A stretch of DNA of 64,000 nucleotides from Acanthaster planci (lineage: Eukaryota; Echinodermata; Asteroidea; Valvatida; Acanthasteridae), in the NCBI RefSeq assembly GCF_001949145.1, contig NW_019091363.1, positions 3,017,311-3,081,310 of the forward strand. Direction: 5' to 3'. The notes beneath the pieces were generated by a model. It made no database searches. It worked only from the letters and a program-made list of their open reading frames with translations, and had not been told where the DNA came from. Every line of letters begins with the position of its first letter. The stretch's first letter is position 1. Shown in pieces: positions 10,576 to 22,913 of the stretch. The position numbers and the translations under genes were made by a program.

Positions 10576-13500
10576 ACTAGGGCACCGGGAGCGAACGCAT
10601 TTAGTCAATTTTGCGTGGTACCCATTATACTTTTTGGAAACCAGGGAATTCGACCAATGATCACGCTCGTATGACAGACTCGTTCCTGTCCCCGCAGCGT
10701 ATAAGGTAATGCGGGGACCGCTAACCAGACTACACGTACTCACTGGCACGTACGTACTCACTCACTGGTTTCACATTAAAAATTACGCAATTACAGGAAG
10801 TGAGGGAACAGTGCAAGTGGAGACGACATCCTTTACGTCTGTTTATATAATGTACAGTCTTCTGAAATTCAGAGCTTGTTTCTTTGGATAAATTCCTTAA
10901 GACAGAGGTATGACAAAACATTTGTTTCGCCTCGGGGCGCTATGCCACACCACAGCGGTCAACAATTGTGAAATGTACGTGTATAGTCAGCAAGGCACCG
11001 CCAGTAAACACTCCTGCGAACAGTTGAAATGAAAAGAATACAACAGAAGTATTTGGGAAAAAACAGCAGTTTAGGGAAGATTTTTGGTTAGCTGAGCTGG
11101 TGGGAGACTAATAATTCGCATTGCTGCAATCATTTCACAACCTAGTTTTCAGTTCGGCTGAAACAAGTTTGATATTTAGATTATAGGGCCTAGTCTCCTA
11201 TGTAGCTCTGTCTGACTTGAGCAGAAGCACCCCCTCATCGGCTGAAAAAAACCACTGTTGGTCGGGATAATTCATTTTGTTGGTGGTGCATTTCCCAGTC
11301 GCAGAACTAGCGGAGTTCAGTTCCGACCAAAGGAGCCTCCGTTGCTCCGGACCCACTTTTTGTCCAGTTTGGGGCCCATAGGTGCAATTAAAGCAATGGA
11401 TTTTCAGGGGGCTTGAATTTTTAGTGGACTACACCCTCTGTGGGGCGCCACCAAGCGTTCAAGTTGCCTAGAAGTTTCCACTTTTCAACTTGGCTGTCGC
11501 ACATTATACAGTAGTTCATGCTTCAGTTAAATGGGCAATAAGAGCCAAAATCACAGTTTGTATCGTCGTTTCTCTGATACTGAAGCGCTTTGTGGTAATG
11601 AAGTTCGCGGGTTTTAGGTCTACATAGTTTGTTAAAAATATGTTTCCACGAGGATAAAATTTAGCTGTCAATATCAATGACCCTCGAGATGGGTCAAGGG
11701 AGGGCAAATTTGGAGGCTCCTTTGGTGGGAACTGCACTTGGCTAGTCTACAAACGGTGGTAACCTCTTGTTGAAGCATATTGCTGTGAATTAAAGCTTTG
11801 CATTAAATCAGCTATAGAACAGGTCAGACTGACCCAAGCATTACAGATATAACCCAAAGCTGATCTGAAACTGAACGGAACCAGAAAAAATAGGAAATCT
11901 GGCTCGAATAGGACCTTTAATTATTATTATTAAGATTAATATTAATTATTATTCTTCTGAACAAGTCGTGTGAGAAAACAAAAAAGTATAGCTCGAGCAG
12001 CAATTCACCCACGCAACAGTTACACAGTGGGCAAATATCACCCATCTTGGTCACAGCGGGCAATCTGACTCGGCAGCAATTATGCACCACGTTAGTGTCC
12101 CAACTATTTTATTTGGGTTTTTCGGTTGATTTGGGGTTTATCTTGAGATAACTTAACCGAGGTGGTCTATTTTTTTATCCAATCGGTCAAAGGAATTTGT
12201 TCTGGCTATAACCGCTGTTAAAGGATCAATTGAAGTTTCTGAGCGCGCTCGAAGTATGCTTGATTTACCGAAAATGACATTTTTACCTACCTGTTCAAAA
12301 GGCAAGTTCACAACAACACGATTTCCGATTTTTCTCGAGCGGTCCCAAAATCTCAAGTGGTCCCAAAATGAACAAAGAAACAAAATTGTCAGAAAGTATC
12401 CTGTAATTACATCACAGACGAGAGGTTAACTTGGAAACTGTTATTTACTTAAGACCTTCATGCCGTGACAATTACTTAAAGTACACCTTGTGAAAACAAT
12501 ACTGAGCCATGGTAGGCAGGAATGCCGACATGACAAACTCTGAAATAAACCTCATTTTCATTTAGTAACCATGGGGTTTCTGTTCAATTTTGCAATTTTC
12601 GTAATCATTTTCACGCTAGGCCATTCAATTTGTGTGGATGTTACACTTCTGATCAAACGTGAGTGTCGGTTTCATTTAGGACATTGAAATTCAGTTTTAA
12701 GACAACTAACATTAATTATCGCTTTCGTTGTTGTGCGTTCGATTCGTTTTGGGTTATTCCTTGCATCGTTTGTGGCATTCCTAGGCAGCTTTTTGGCATC
12801 TTTTGACACTTGAATCATTCGAGTTACCGGTAGCTAATGGTGAAGCATATCATCCATATAGCCGCGCCTTTTTGTTTTAATGTATTCAAAGGCATGCAAT
12901 CATCTATTAACACTTCGTAACCAAAACCATAAACTGACACTCACTCCGTGCGCGCGGTGATCTCATTTGTGCACATTTTAGAGAACTAAGTCATTTTCGT
13001 CTTCACAAACTGACACCGATCTTAATTTCACCAGTTAAAACGACTTTTCTTTTTGGGGGCGATTTAACAACTATATGGATGGATCAAATTCATGTCAAAC
13101 TTTTTAAAGCATTTTCTGCGGTGCGTGTGTTTACGAGCCTGGGTGTCCTTTCTACCCACGTGGGTGTCAGTTCGTGGTGTCGATGACGACTTACCTGTTT
13201 TAAGTAGTTATATTTGTAAATCACCGAATATCTCTGTTTTCATTTGAGAAACTTAAAAATTTGAAATATTATACATAGAATATCACTGAAATAATGACGG
13301 GAAAGGGCTGAGGAACTGTCCTTTCCATCATTTATCTCGGGAAGGGTGCTAGCACATTTTAATCACTAGTGAACTTTGGGGAAATTGTATAGATTTTGGC
13401 GATATTCTATTGACCTTTAAAATATACATGTAGCTTCAAAAGGAACAGATCTTCGGGAAAATCCTGATGTTGGCAGATTTATCCTTTCCTTATTCACTTT

Positions 13501-15910
13501 GTTTACTGTTCACTTTGCTCTGCCTTTGTAAGTTATTCATTTAACTTATAGGTGCTTCATCCATTGATCTCTCGAGGTGCAAGATAATTGTGTTCAGTAG
13601 TGACTGAACCGTTTTCTTGGGTAATTCCTCCTATATTACCTTTACAAAAATGGTGACACGCAAGAATACCTCAAAAGCTACTTGAAACAACTTGATAAAT
13701 GTCTGCCCATAAAAATGAATGTCCAAGCAACCGCTCTATGCTGGTCCCTACGAGACCGAATGGCCGATGCGCTAGTTTGAATTTTAATCTTTCACATAGA
13801 CGAACAGAATATTTTGATAGTGAAATTGAACCGTTGTTTTCTGTTGTTAAATTACAACCGGAGCGGTCATTTCATTTTATTTAAAACTGAATTTCCTAGG
13901 CGCTGAATTAAATGAAAACTTGAAATTGGCTGGGAAAACCTATATTTTGCAAATTTGTTATGAAAGTCTCTAAATTACATGTAATACATCCTTCCAAGAC
14001 AAACAAATCTGACTGAGCTCAAAAGTAAATTTCAAGAGTTAAACTAAATCTTTCAGGCTTTCACTGCACACAGCATGCATTTATTACCCACAATCTGAAA
14101 TCAGTTGCTTTTTTGCTGATTATTTTTTGTCGGTTATGTACAGCATCAGAAAGAATATGGCATCCCCTTGACAGTTCGGGCTTTGGGGTTAGTCATAGCT
14201 CCATGATATGCTCGTCATTAGAATCTTTTAGCGGAGCCCCCCCCCCAAAAAAAATTGTCAAATGCACACACAATAACTACATTTAACAGTCTGATAAATG
14301 TTACCAGGGGATTTTGCTGCATTAAAGAGAGATGGAAATACATATAAGGTGCATAAAAGAGTCAGATTTGTGGTGAAATTCATTCTCTACAATTGCCTCA
14401 ATGCATCGCGTTGTGATATAAGCTAAAACGATATAGATCGAAAGTTTGGTACACGTAAACGACTAAAAGTACGAAATAAAGCATCTACAACCACAAGTGG
14501 TAACTACAGCTTGGTCTAGAGGCTTCAAAAGTCAAAACAAAACTATGGAGCGTGGCTAGAAATCCGTCTACGCGTTCGATGACGGCCCTTTGTACATGTA
14601 ATGCGGGCGATTCACAATAGCACACTTGAAAGAGTTTGCAACGAGTTAGCCAATCACAATGCGCCAAATATGTGGACCCTTTCCAAACGCGCATTGGTCG
14701 ACATTGTGAAACGCCCATAATCATCCGAAACTGACACACTTCACCGGCAAAGTCATGTCAACGCCTGAAGGCGGTTAAGTACATGTAACACTGGATAGAG
14801 CACTGATCTCTGTCATGTACACCGATTAAATTGTGCATCCAGATCATTGGCTTGACGCCCCAAGGCGCCATCTTTGGAGGCCAAAATGTGCTCATGCGCT
14901 TAAAGGAACTATGAAATAGAAATATTTTATAATAATAAAAAACCTTGGAATTGCATCTTTAGGATTCATTTTTTGGCAATTTTAACCCATATTTTGGAAC
15001 TTTACAGGTTTTTATGCCACAGGTAATGACATTTGCATATTCATGAGCAGAACTATGATGTCATCCATGGCACTGAATCTCAATGTTGCACCAATTTGTG
15101 CACAGAAAATTTGTAGATTTTTTTTTAACACCGCTGTGGTAGATTTCATTTTCTTCGAGAATTTATTGCTTTGAAAGCATGTGGCAAGTCAGCAAGCATC
15201 CTTCTCACAGAAATGTTCCCAGACAGCAAATTTGGAGTTCACAATTTGAAAATGAAAACAGGCAACCTGAACTGAATTAACATCACAGCAAAAGCACCCT
15301 CACTCATCCAGAAATGCTTGGTCAATTTTGAATGTTTAAAAAGTGCATCCTTTAGTTCACGTAACTCTAAAAAAGTGTCAAACACTCTTCATACAAGGAA
15401 GAAAATTATAGAGATACACAAACAATCAAACACTGATTCTCAGAAAAAATCATTTCATGGATCCTTTAAACAAGTCCTTGAAAAATGGCAATTAGCATTG
15501 GACGTATCCTCACGGAGAGGTCCACAAATCCGATAGTAATTGTTCTCCAGTTAAAGCTAAGAATGAAATCAGGCATTTGACAAACAGCTTCATAGAATTA
15601 TGCACTTTGCCTAAAAAAATTTCTCGTGAGAGCGACAGGGACAAAATAAACGTTGCTTTCATGCATAACAGAGCTTCAGGTAAAATTCTTTCGAATAAAA
15701 GAATAAACCAAAATTGGGTTTCAAATCAAATGTAGCTAAACTCCATACTCCACGACAAATACATGCAGCTTGGCTTTAAGAAAAGTGCACAACCTCAGCC
15801 TATGTCAAATAAACATATTTTTACGAAGCATGCTGGTTATGACGAGTGCAGTAAAATGGATCACAGTGCGCTTGTCGGAATCCAAATGCCATCATTACAC
15901 GTGCACTTGA
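10576..15910. other. Long non-coding stretch
   Basis: 5.3 kb without a recognisable gene. Frames are short and show no domains. A dispersed-repeat copy lies at 11219-11390. The rest looks like unique intergenic DNA with AT-rich parts and a C-run at 14239-14255. The last few hundred bases may be 3' flank of polyamine oxidase copy 2, but homology with copy 1 stops at the stop codon. Confidence 0.5.
11219..11390 (+). repeat. Dispersed repeat, family R1 copy (plus, partial)
   Basis: Starts GAGCAGAAGCACCCCCTCAT, then GGCTGAAAAAAACC, TTGGTCGGGA, TCATTTTGT and GGTGGTGCATTTCCC. This parallels the opening of the copy at 60045 (GAGCAGGAGCACCCCCCGTC, AAAAAAAAAACC, TTGGTCAGGA, TCATTTTGT). Similarity fades after about 11390. 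Confidence 0.5.
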
Positions 15911-17431
15911 TTACAAAGCCGTAAAAGAGTGGAATAATGCTGCAATTAATGCTGCAGTAAATGACAACGTAGCAATGTTGCCACTACTAGGACAGGAGTA
16001 TGACTTGGGTGGTTCATAAGCTGGGCATTCCTCCCCCTTCATGCAGCTCAGAATCTTGCTGGCTTCACGTACACCACTCCGAGTGGCCCCAATGATGTAT
16101 CCGTTGAACATTGGGTCTGTGTGCTCACCAGCAAAGAAGATGTTACCGACACGAGACTGGATCTGTTCAAACCCCTCGGTGGAAACCTCAACCGGCCAGT
16201 TGGAATAGGCGCCGTGGAAAAGCGGGTTGGTGTCCCAGTCAGTGACATAGATATCCGTAGCCTCGGGAACAGTTGCATCGGGATACATGTTGCGCATTAC
16301 CGCCTCGACTTCAGCTTTTGTCTCCGCTAGTGGTTGGTTCTGGATACGACGGGCCTCGTCTCCAGTCACGAAGCCAACGAGGATGTTAGTACCCGCCGGG
16401 AACAGTCCAGGGGCGTTCAGGTTAGAAAAGGCAGGGAAGTATCCCCGACGCTCGCTAGCGTGGAGAATCCACTCCTCGTTGTCCCAGAACTGAGTAGGGA
16501 ACTTGATGAAGATTTTTGCGAAGGATGCCATGATGAACTGGAAGAACTTTACAATCTTCCATTCTGGAAGGGCCGGTTGGAAGTCGATCACATCGTTCTG
16601 CAGGACCCCAAGACTTACCGTGACAAGGGCGTAATCACCTGTGTAAGTAGTCCCGTCAGAACACCTCACCTCCACTCCATTGCTAGATTTATCGACGATC
16701 GACACTACAGTTTTGTTCAAGCGAAGATGATTCTTATAAGGATCCATCATGAGCCAAGGAGTGATCTCCTCAAAGATGCGCTTGAAACCACCTTGATCGG
16801 TGACGAAAAGGTTCCCACCTGTGGCAGAGATCAATTGGATAGGAGTGGTCGATTTCAGAGAAGTTACAGCCGGAATATCCGCCCATTCAAAATCAAAATC
16901 GAAGAATTCGATTGTCTTGTGGATGGGTGTTGTGGGTTTCCAGCCAGCCACACGAAGAGCGGCCCGTAGAGACATATCACGGCGGCATTCGTCGATTAGC
17001 TCCTCACCGATCTCGGCTAATCTCCCCAAGGCGTGCTCCATATCTTCCCAGATGGGGTCTGCTTCTTCGCTGACATCATGCCCAGTCTCGTTACGAATGA
17101 TGATAGACTCAAAGTCCGATTCATGGTACACAATAGAAAGTCTTTTCACGGTGTCAATGATTTCAGTACCCGGAGGCTGTGCCCAGTTGGCTCCTGCCTC
17201 TACCTGCTTTCCAGCAAAGGTCACGTCGTGGACTCTTCCGCCGTAGAAATTTGCGGCTTCGACGATGATCAAATCGTCCATGCCTTTGTCATGGAACTCT
17301 TTGGCGGCTTGCAAACCTGCAGCACCAGCGCCAACAATTAATACTTTTGCATGGTTGTCGTCGTAATCTTGAGACAAGACCAATTTGTTTGCAAAAACGC
17401 ACAGCAAGATAACGAGAGTGAATTTCGACAT
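15911..17431 (-). CDS. Secreted polyamine oxidase-like flavoprotein, copy 2
   Basis: Intronless paralogue of the gene at 4117-5628. It is 506 residues from the ATG at 17431; an in-frame ATG four codons earlier (17443) is the alternative start. Signal peptide MSKFTLVILLCVFANKLVLS is followed by QDYDDNH as in copy 1. It keeps GAGAAG, GGRV, GANWAQPP, the FAKIF lysine, GEHTD and the GPI-like tail, so it should be an active FAD amine oxidase at the cell surface or outside the cell; the polyamine substrate is inferred from family resemblance. N-terminal and central parts differ from copy 1 at many residues (for example LISATGGNLF in place of VLDSDTLY), while 15912-16140 and 16536-16804 are base-for-base identical to copy 1. 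Outside the CDS the two loci do not match. The end of a foldback element lies 55 bp upstream of the start. Confidence 0.9.
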   Translation of the reverse strand: MSKFTLVILLCVFANKLVLSQDYDDNHAKVLIVGAGAAGLQAAKEFHDKGMDDLIIVEAANFYGGRVHDVTFAGKQVEAGANWAQPPGTEIIDTVKRLSIVYHESDFESIIIRNETGHDVSEEADPIWEDMEHALGRLAEIGEELIDECRRDMSLRAALRVAGWKPTTPIHKTIEFFDFDFEWADIPAVTSLKSTTPIQLISATGGNLFVTDQGGFKRIFEEITPWLMMDPYKNHLRLNKTVVSIVDKSSNGVEVRCSDGTTYTGDYALVTVSLGVLQNDVIDFQPALPEWKIVKFFQFIMASFAKIFIKFPTQFWDNEEWILHASERRGYFPAFSNLNAPGLFPAGTNILVGFVTGDEARRIQNQPLAETKAEVEAVMRNMYPDATVPEATDIYVTDWDTNPLFHGAYSNWPVEVSTEGFEQIQSRVGNIFFAGEHTDPMFNGYIIGATRSGVREASKILSCMKGEECPAYEPPKSYSCPSSGNIATLSFTAALIAALFHSFTAL

Positions 17432-17554
17432 CTTGTTACTCATAGCATGGAGCTATATAATGGTCATAGTCTAGTCATGCTAGTATGGAACGCCAAACGT
17501 ACCAAAATATGATGTTACTCTGTGAAAGTAGTTTAATCGTGTCCTCGATCTATT

Positions 17555-17660
17555 AAGTGATGTTGTCAAACCATTATGCGAAGTTGTCAGTCCATTATGT
17601 GAGGTTGTCAGTCTATTATGTGAAATTGTCAATCCAGTATGTGAAATTGTTAAACAAAAA
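17555..17660 (+). repeat. 21-bp tandem repeat array, outer left arm
   Basis: About five degenerate copies of a unit close to CCATTATGTGAAGTTGTCA, directly after the left terminal sequence of the foldback element. The array stops near 17660, where LINE-derived sequence begins. Confidence 0.75.
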
Positions 17661-17999
17661 ACATTAACATAAAACATTAATTTCGATGCTGTCATTCTTT
17701 ACAATAAGCAAACATGATTCACATTACGTAAGTACTGAGAACATGGCCATTAACTTGAGCAACATTACATAATGTATCAGTTTACATTTGATAAATTAGA
17801 TGACAACATTTAGGTCTAAGGTCAAGCAAGAACGCGTTTGTATCCCAACCTATGGAGAGACAAAGAAAACTAAGCAATCTAACCTACTAGGACCGACAAA
17901 TGACGAACAGGACAAAACAAAAACAAGTGTGAGGCAATATCACATTAATAGAGCACAAATAAATATGATTTAGGACTATGAGCCCAGCAACCGAGTTCT

Positions 18000-19520
18000 T
18001 AGTTTTCTAGCAAACACAAATAAAGAAGGTAATCTGTATATACCTGATGAATACCTTGATGAATAATATCGTTCTTGGCCAATGACTTTCTGTTAAATTC
18101 GACAAACAAGTTTCCCTTCATACTGCTACGAGTATTATAACTATGGATGTTAGATGCTAAAGTAAAACAAGAATTAAAACTGGAAGAGAGTAAATTGTGC
18201 ATAAGTTTGTACAAGAATTTTCCCTGATTAAGTTGGTGTAAATGGTTACATTGCAACAGGTTTAATTTAGCAAATAACGGAGCAGAATGATCACGATAGC
18301 CAGCAAAATGATGATGCGGACTGCTCGTTTTTGTAAAGTAAATAATTTGTTACATTTAGATGTCATGCGGCCCCCAATCAAAATGGAAAAATTTCAATAT
18401 GGTAATATGAAGGAATTATACAATGTTAATAAAATCTTACTCGGAAGATAATATTTAAGACGACTCATAATACCAATAGCCTATTCTTGGGTATTTTCCT
18501 TCTGTAGTCCATCAATATGATATTTCCATGTAAGGTTTTCATCAATAATTATACCCAAAAATTTAGTACTTTTATCCTGCCTTAATATTGTATCATTCAA
18601 TAAAAGTGGAATAGTCTGCGGGTACTTGTGTTAACTGGTACAAAAATAATATCATGTGGTTTCAGGGCATTGATACATAATTTTTTAGCTAGGAGCCGTT
18701 TAGATTTAGGTTCTGAATAGCTTCATTTACATTTGTGTAAGAATACAACAAACTTGTATCATCTGCGAATAAAGAGAATGTCATACAATCTGAGGTATTA
18801 CATATGTCGTTGATATAGAGAATAAGGAGTAAAGGGCCCATCAGAGATCCTTGCCGTACCCCACACGTAATGACTCCATTGGTAGAATTTACAGAATTAA
18901 ATGATACATACTGTTGTCTGTTATATAAATAACTTTTCAAAAGGTCCAGTACTGTTCCTCGCACACCATAAAGCTCTAATTTACTGATTAAAATATCGTG
19001 ATTTACGGTTTCAAAAGCTTTAGATAAATCCAGAAATACACCTATAGAAAAACTGTTACGATCAATACCGCTGTTATTTGGTAAGTAACATATGATATCG
19101 CCAGTTCAGTAGAGAGTTTTTCTCTAAATCCAAATTGTGACTCGGAGAGAATCTTGTGTTTATTGATGAAAGATATCAGTTTTTGATAAATACGTTTTCA
19201 AATAATTTTAAAAAGGAAAACAAAACTGAAATGGGCCTATGGTCACGCTTACATCCTTTTTTTATAGATCGGTGCTCTTTTGGCTATTTTTAAACTATCG
19301 GGAAATACTCCAGAAGTCAAACACTAATTGAATATATCTGCCAGGGGCTGGGTTAATGAATACTTTGCCTGTTTGATAACAAATGGATTTAAATCATCAT
19401 ATCCAGGCGCCTTTCCTGAAGGGAGCTGGTTGACACAATCCACGACGTCTTCTTGTGTGGGGTGTCAAAAAGAGTGATTTAGAGTTTTTGTCGGCAAAGA
19501 AAGGATGAAAAGAGGTTTTA
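18000..19520 (-). mobile_element. Degenerate LINE reverse transcriptase (CR1/jockey-like)
   Basis: Read from high to low coordinates, translated pieces follow the order of a non-LTR reverse transcriptase: LSESQFGFREK (about 19110), FLDLSKAF.TVNHDIL (about 19030), GVRQGSLMGPLL and INDI (about 18840), the catalytic FADDTSLL (about 18760), KFLGIIIDENLTWKYHIDG (about 18530) and a C-terminal HSYNTRSS (about 18140). Several frame changes and stops separate the pieces and no endonuclease domain is present, so it is a 5'-truncated, inactive copy. It sits inside the left tandem array of the foldback element, which implies insertion after that element arrived. Confidence 0.85.
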
Positions 19521-19654
19521 CAGGACGGCAGCTGATTGGAAAGTAGTTATTTAACGCCTCAGCTATTTCTTTGCTGCTGTTAATTTCAATACCGTCCTGA
19601 ATAAAGTAGGAAGCGGTTAAGCCCTATTCACGTTTGTGGAGTAAAGAATTTATA

Positions 19655-19880
19655 TTTTTCAAACCATTATGTGAAGTTGTCAATCCATTATGTGATGTCG
19701 TCAATTCATTGTGTGAAGTTCTCACTTCATTATGTGATGTTGTCGAACCATTATGTGATGTTGTCGAACCATTATGTGATGTTGTCGAACCATTATGTGA
19801 TGTTGTCGAACCATTATTTGATGTTGTCAAACCATTTTGTGACGTTCTCAATCCATTATATGAAGTCCTCAGGTTCTCAA
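19655..19880 (+). repeat. 21-bp tandem repeat array, inner left arm
   Basis: About ten units of 21 bp. The four central ones are nearly identical (CCATTATGTGATGTTGTCGA), and the outer ones are diverged. Translated, the unit gives seven-residue periodic open frames on both strands; these are a by-product of the 21-bp period, not protein genes. Confidence 0.85.
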
Positions 19881-20242
19881 CAACTTGCTTTGGGCATGTG
19901 ATTGGTAAGGGGTATTGCAGCATACCTGTATACAAAAATTGTTTATTTCTATGGAATGATTTTTTATGTGTGGCAGAAGTGGAAAGTTTCTTTTGCTGTC
20001 CAGTGTATATTACCAGCTACAGCCACAGATGATGTAGAGGCGTGTTGAGAGCATCTGGCTTTCAGGACAGCTTGCTCTCCCAAGCGCCTTATTAGTCCGG
20101 GTCAACCGATCGTTAGTTAGGAGTGGTACTGCCTCTGTCGTGATCTGGAAATAATTGATATGACATTGATTTTATTATGTAATTTCCATTGCCCACAGAA
20201 AATTGTATAATACGTCATACTAGTAGGTGATCCACTGATAAT

Positions 20243-20348
20243 NNNNNNNNNNNNNNNNNNNNNNNNNNNNNNNNNNNNNNNNNNNNNNNNNNNNNNNNNN
20301 NNNNNNNNNNNNNNNNNNNNNNNNNNNNNNNNNNNNNNNNNNNNNNNN
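20243..20348. other. Assembly gap (106 N)
   Basis: A run of 106 ambiguous bases within the central loop of the foldback element. Confidence 0.99.
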
Positions 20349-20749
20349 GGAGACACGTCATACTAATTTTGATATACCTGCGGAATGAGGCGAATATAAA
20401 AGTAGTCTATGCAGCTCCTCTAAACTGGCGCTGCGCATTAGGTGTTTAACACTAGGCCTTATACATGTTGTTTAGCACATTGTGTTTCATTACTTTTAAA
20501 ATAATTATTAGCAATCAATATTGAAGTCACTTACGTTTTTCCTAAAAAACTCCGGTAATAGGTGTGACAAATCCAAACTGTTCAAGATGGGCTCCATGAT
20601 GGTCGAGACACCACATGACAATTAACTCAGAACTAAAGTTACTACAACGCGCACTGGCCAAACTTAGAAACCATATCCCACACGTAACATCTCGCAATTT
20701 GACACCAACAATAAAACGGGATCGCTCGGAACTGACCACAGGACTTAGA

Positions 20750-21020
20750 ATTCTTTGACTACACCACATAATTTGCTGACAACTTCACGTAATGTATTGA
20801 CTACTTCACATAACTCAACATGGGTTATCTAAAGAGATAGCTCTCCGCGTGATGCATTGAGAACGTCACAAAATGGATTGAGAACTTCACAGAATGATTT
20901 GACAACTTCAAATAATGAATTGAAGATTTTACATAATGGATTGAAAACTTCACATAATGGATTAACAACTTCACGATGGATTGACAACATCACAGAATGG
21001 TTTGATAAAATCACATTATA
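20750..21020 (-). repeat. 21-bp tandem repeat array, right arm (inverted)
   Basis: Degenerate units such as CTTCACATAATGGATTGA, the reverse complement of the left-arm unit, about 12 copies with substitutions. It leads directly into the right terminal sequence ending at 21084. Confidence 0.8.
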
Positions 21021-21084
21021 GATTGAGGACACGATCAAACCACTTCACAGAGTAACATCGTATTTTGGTACATGTGGCGTTCCA

Positions 21085-22913
21085 CATTCCTTGTGCTTTG
21101 GCCTCACGCACAAAACGCGCATGACGTGCTCCTTTGTAGTCGGTCACTCTGCGTAGAGACAAGGTCAGGGGGTGAGGATATGGTCCGATGTTAGAGTGCT
21201 AATATGCATAATTGTGTACAGGTATATAGCCTTCTCTCAAGGTGGTGGTCCATGTACCCGGTGGGCAGCGTTAGCGGCGCATGGCAGAAATAAGCGTGTG
21301 ACCCCCCGTCCGGCGTCTTTATTGTTGATTTTAGCCACCGTTTAGAAGACGCTATCTTGTTTCCACCAACAATATCTTTGAGAGACTTTCTGGGAGCGAT
21401 CTGGACCAATGCTTTTTTTCAGAACAAATGTTGGCATTCGGACAAAATGGGTCAAAGAAAAGACTGCCTGATTATTCACCGTCAAGCATGGGAGAACGAG
21501 TTGGCAAGGTGTTTTCGGAGGCGGTAGCTGTGGATTGCATTTCACATGCTAGTCCTCTGCACTGAGTGCGCGGCTTGATACTAGTACATGTACATGTATA
21601 TGGATCTAAGACGCATAAGAGATCCGACCTGCGAAGCTTCAACCCTGGTCCTCATCATATCTGACAGTACACGTGGAGAGTAACTTCCAATTTACAAAGA
21701 CGAGTCGAACCCAGCCATAGCGGCGGCGATGAAAAACTAGTGGCATGCAGTGACGCGATTTTTTGCTTGAGTTTGCAAATAGTCGACTTTTTCTGAGCGG
21801 GACTCTGTGGCATATATCGGAGATCGCTGACTGACTTGTGTTTTTCATAGAGCACATTTTCTGCGATGTCTCAGAAAAATCACTCAAATCTCTATTAACT
21901 CGGCGGCCAGTAATCTTCCTGTAAACTAATTGCACAGTTTGTCTTTTCTCATGCAGCGTAAACAGTCCCAGTATATATTGGGGAAATCTATTCGGTATTT
22001 TCTCACTTTTTAGTTGACGTTGGTTTCAAATGAGGGCCCTTAAACGGTGAGCCTTGTGTTAGAATAGTTACCCTGAAAAGATTTAAATAAATATAAATAA
22101 AATGAATAAAGGCTAACCCCATTTGCTTGTACATGTTGAGCAAGAGCTCATGCGTAATCTTCTTCAACAGGCCTATATGGTGAAAGTAGTTTTCTCTGAT
22201 TATGACGACTCGTGTCCCATTAATCCGATTAACTTGCTGTTTTCCGATTAATCTTTTTCTTTATTGTTTTGCTTTGGCTCCATCCAAGGGGATTTGTTCA
22301 GAAAACCCTCCTTGTTCATGATGCATCACGGTGAATAGAAAAGCTTATTGTTGGAAACTTTTCAAGGCTAATTGCAGCCGGAGGACATTCAGACCTATCG
22401 ATCTTCCTCTTTCGGTTCCAAACGATTGCAAAGTAGAATGCGACGATCATTGTGATGCTCCAAGAATTCACGACTTTCCTCATTTGTGAGAAAACCATCC
22501 TCTAGGCCCTGCCCTACTGAAGTTCCAATACCGTGCCACGTTGAGAAAGGGAGCTGTGAAGTTTGACGAGCTAAACGTCAAACTAATTTCTTAGCGACGT
22601 ATCGCCACCTGAGCAAACACGAAAAACATATACAGTATAGATGTACGTGTACATCGACGTTTTGAATGAAGACTTCCACACTGAGTTCGGCTGAGGCCGA
22701 GGGCTCATACTTCATGGACGAGTCAGGCTTCTGGTGACCTGTTGCGTGCCTAGTGGGCTGACGACGCATTTTTTCTTTCCTTGGCACACAACCAGGGACG
22801 TCATAAAACTTTGGACTCGCAAAATGCTTTGCACCGATGAAGCCACTGGCGGCCGTTTCAATGTGTCAAATACAAAGGCGAGCGTTGGCTGCCTCGCCAT
22901 TGTACCTAGTAAA
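21085..22913. other. Non-coding stretch
   Basis: No gene recognised. Short frames on both strands overlap and lack domain signatures. No repeat was resolved by eye. Confidence 0.4.

Larger units (their letters stand above)
17486..21084. mobile_element. Foldback-type element with tandem-repeat arms
   Basis: The outer 85 bp of the left end (from TGGAACGCCA, 17486) align with the reverse complement of the right end (to 21084) with only scattered changes, including TACCAAAATA, GATGTTACTCTGTGAA and ATCGTGTCCTC. Both arms continue inward as degenerate 21-bp tandem repeats containing TTATGTGATGTTGTC: left at 17555-17660 and 19655-19880, right, inverted, at about 20750-21020. The left array is interrupted by a LINE fragment, so the intact element would have had roughly 0.35-0.45-kb arms around a 0.9-kb core. 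Long inverted termini made of subrepeats are typical of foldback elements (Drosophila FB, sea urchin TU). I found no transposase and no clear target duplication. Confidence 0.8.

Noticed and set aside
16334-16969. 211-codon plus-strand open frame
   Set aside because: It lies antisense within polyamine oxidase copy 2. The matching antisense frame in copy 1 is shorter and in the conserved tract only, and the translation resembles no family.
17451-17457. TATATAG just upstream of polyamine oxidase copy 2
   Set aside because: At about 10-25 bp from the candidate ATGs it would place transcription start inside the coding sequence, so I do not call it a TATA box.
19655-19880. Array resembling CRISPR-like direct repeats
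   Set aside because: Units are contiguous 21-bp copies with no unique spacers, and the DNA is eukaryotic.
19624-20032. Open frames with seven-residue repeats on both strands
   Set aside because: A 21-bp tandem repeat without stops gives periodic frames on either strand. They are products of the foldback array, not a repeat protein.
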